From the NCBI GenBank assembly GCA_020639075.1, contig JACKHI010000001.1, positions 2,976,001 to 3,040,000 on the forward strand: a DNA stretch of 64,000 nt, in the 5' to 3' direction. The position numbers were made by a program, and so were the translations under genes. Position 1 is the first letter of the stretch, and every line of letters starts with the position of its first letter. The DNA is from Phycisphaerales bacterium. Its GTDB lineage: Bacteria; Planctomycetota; Phycisphaerae; UBA1845; UTPLA1. Shown here one piece after another: positions 62,521-64,000 of the stretch. The notes under the pieces were generated by a model that was not told where the DNA came from, ran no database searches, and saw only the letters and a program-made list of their open reading frames with translations.

Positions 62521-63573
62521 ATGAGCAAACCACTGACCGAGGAGCAGCGCGCCGCCCGCGAAGCGGCCATTGAACAATTCGTCGCCCAATTCGCCTCAGG
62601 ACGCGATGCCGACATGTACGCGAGCATGCTGCGGACCATCTGTCGCATGTCCAAGGATGACACGAGCCGGGGCGATGTGAAGATCGTCGAGCGGGCGCTG
62701 GCCGAACTGCGATATGCGTTCAAGACCTTCGCCCCCTATCAGCACATCCCCAAAGTCTCCATCTTCGGGTCCAGCAGAACGCCCGAAGACCATCCCGACT
62801 ACATCCAGGCCGTGAAGTTCGCCGAGCAGATGCGGATGCGGAACTGGATGGTCATCACGGGGGCCGGCGACGGCATCATGAAGGCCGGCCACGGCGGCGC
62901 CGGAAAGGAAGCGAGCTTCGGCGTCGCAATCCGACTGCCGTTCGAGCAGAAGACCAACGACATTATCGAAGGCGATCAGAAGCTCGTGAACTTCAAGTAC
63001 TTCTTCACGCGGAAGCTGATGTTCACGAAAGAGGCGCAGGCCGTCGCCCTGTTTCCCGGCGGCTTCGGCACGCAGGATGAGGGTTTCGAAGTCATGACGC
63101 TCGTCCAGACGGGCAAGGCCGAGATGGTCCCCATCGTCCTGGTCGACGCGCCGGGCAGCACCTACTGGCAGCATTGGCGAACCTACGTGAAAGCCGAACT
63201 GCTTCACAACGGCATGATCAGCGCAGAGGACATGCACCTGTTCAAAGTCACGGACGACGTCGAGGAAGCCGTCGAAGAAATCACGACGTTCTACAGACGA
63301 TTTCATTCGAGCCGTTACGTGCGCGACCGGCTCGTCCTGCGGTTGAACTCACCGCTGCCGGAAGGCGCGCTGGATCATATCAATGAGAAGTACTCCGAGA
63401 TCCTCGACAGCGGAAAGATCGAAGCAATCCCCGGACCTCTCAGTGATGAGCACGACGAATTCCCGGATAAGCCGCGGCTGACGCTGCACTTCAACCGCCG
63501 CTCACACGGTCGCCTGCGCCTGATGCTGGACTACCTGAACAAAGTCGATATGCCGGCCGCGGCCAAGGCATGA
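62521..63573 (+). CDS. LOG-family protein (possible nucleotide phosphoribohydrolase)
   Basis: 350 aa. Rossmann fold of the LOG/TIGR00730 group, with VSIFGSSRTPEDHP near the start, VITGAGDGIMKAGHGGAG, and the signature FPGGFGTQDEGFEVMTLVQ (PGGxGTxxE, here with QDE). Such proteins cleave nucleoside monophosphates at the N-glycosidic bond, including the cytokinin-activating LOG. The N-terminal 80 residues and C-terminal 100 are longer than in short LOG proteins. ATG 62521 was chosen; the frame is open from 62446, where the ORF is not protein-like. No Shine-Dalgarno sequence is clear. Confidence 0.88.
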   Translation: MSKPLTEEQRAAREAAIEQFVAQFASGRDADMYASMLRTICRMSKDDTSRGDVKIVERALAELRYAFKTFAPYQHIPKVSIFGSSRTPEDHPDYIQAVKFAEQMRMRNWMVITGAGDGIMKAGHGGAGKEASFGVAIRLPFEQKTNDIIEGDQKLVNFKYFFTRKLMFTKEAQAVALFPGGFGTQDEGFEVMTLVQTGKAEMVPIVLVDAPGSTYWQHWRTYVKAELLHNGMISAEDMHLFKVTDDVEEAVEEITTFYRRFHSSRYVRDRLVLRLNSPLPEGALDHINEKYSEILDSGKIEAIPGPLSDEHDEFPDKPRLTLHFNRRSHGRLRLMLDYLNKVDMPAAAKA

Positions 63574-63779
63574 TCCTGCGACGATTCCGAATAAAGGCGG
63601 CGAGGGAATCAGAGCCGCGATCGTAAGGGAGCGTAGGGTTCTCACCCCAGGGAAGGACGCCAAACTGACCGCGAGAATTCTTAGGAATCCGACTGCACCG
63701 GACCCATCGGCGCACTCAATCGCGCAACTACGCCGCTGTCGCCGAGAACTGTAATTGAAGAACTCCGCCGAGGTGTTCC

Positions 63780-64000
63780 ATGCGTTCCACGTTCGTTGTT
63801 CTGTTGATCGTCCTGCCGCCGATGATCGTCGCCGGTGTTATGCGCACCCAGGAGACGCCCAAGCGATTCGCCGAAGTCGAAGCGGGCCGTCTCTATCGCA
63901 GTGCTTTCCCGACGGGCGATCAGGTCCGGCACATCCACAAGCAACACGGCATCCGCACGATCATTTCCCTGACCAGCGATGAAGGAAAAGAGCGGGATGC
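63780..64000 (+). CDS. Dual-specificity/tyrosine phosphatase-like protein, N-terminal part
   Basis: 73 codons to the window edge. A hydrophobic N-terminus (about residues 5-20, VVLLIVLPPMIVAGV) could be a signal or anchor helix. The segment RFAEVEAGRLYRSAFPTGDQ followed by LTSDEG is the opening pattern of dual-specificity phosphatases. The catalytic Cys loop lies beyond the window, so activity cannot be checked. GAGG lies 8 nt before ATG 63780. The 63574-63779 gap before it includes AATCAGAGCCGCGATCGTAA near 63610, which I recall as a dispersed motif in related genomes. Confidence 0.7.
   Translation, partial: MRSTFVVLLIVLPPMIVAGVMRTQETPKRFAEVEAGRLYRSAFPTGDQVRHIHKQHGIRTIISLTSDEGKERD

Overview
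The window is GC-rich DNA from a diderm bacterium that looks like a member of the Planctomycetota; the class cannot be fixed from the sequence alone. Supporting signs are two short DUF1559-like pseudopilin proteins with the C-terminal DG motif, a PEP-CTERM protein, an ECF sigma factor beside a large Ser/Thr kinase with a DWG motif, a FtsH flanked by LptE-like and BamD-like outer-membrane assembly genes, and many intergenic palindromic repeats. No mobile element with a transposase, prophage, CRISPR array or rRNA gene was seen. Two tRNA genes (Thr-CGT, Leu-GAG) are present.

Layout. 0-8 kb: start of rny (RNase Y, minus strand), a poorly resolved 1 kb stretch, dsbD overlapping an alpha/beta hydrolase, lysC and a one-TM zinc-ribbon protein. 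8-19.3 kb: ftsH and lptE on the minus strand, back to back with a bamD-like gene through divergent promoters; then a hydantoinase-like ASKHA protein, a GT-C membrane glycosyltransferase, an alkaline-phosphatase-superfamily hydrolase, a secreted protein and tatC. 19.5-33.4 kb: tRNA-Thr, a HEVGH-containing secreted protein, and a plus-strand sulfide-oxidation island (ECF sigma with a Cys-rich tail, persulfide-dioxygenase/rhodanese fusion, TauE/SafE exporter, DUF1641 protein, sulfide:quinone oxidoreductase, ferritin-like/haem fusion). This is followed on the minus strand by an SRPBCC protein, a Ser/Thr kinase, its ECF sigma and a thioredoxin-fold/TPR protein. 33.5-46.8 kb: a complex I cluster in the order nuoI-A-B-C-D-H-J-K-L-M-N, with E, F and G absent from the locus. 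46.8-56.7 kb: a ferritin-like protein, a PEP-CTERM protein, a pilT-type ATPase between two pseudopilin-like genes, an RlmI-like methyltransferase, tRNA-Leu, a secreted protein, a soluble histidine kinase, a sigma-70 factor and a small lipoprotein. 56.9-64 kb: a large secreted protein, a minus-strand pgsA-ribBA-GNAT operon, a LOG-family protein and the start of a dual-specificity-phosphatase-like gene.

How the genes fit together. Sulfide would be oxidised by SQR to persulfide with electrons going to quinone, the persulfide would be handled by the dioxygenase/rhodanese fusion, and sulfite or another anion would be exported by TauE. The quinone pool is also fed by the nearby complex I. DsbD, LptE, BamD, TatC and FtsH together serve envelope biogenesis.

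The most unusual features are: (1) families of small palindromic repeats that sit at or within a few bases of stop codons and in two cases supply the TAG stop, including a tandem array between nuoL and nuoM; (2) a 23-codon ORF with a good ribosome site just upstream of a pseudopilin-like gene, repeating that gene's N-terminal motif; (3) an ECF sigma with an apparent zinc-finger tail next to sulfide genes; (4) a ferritin-like/Tll0287-like haem fusion; (5) a NuoH with about 180 extra N-terminal residues.
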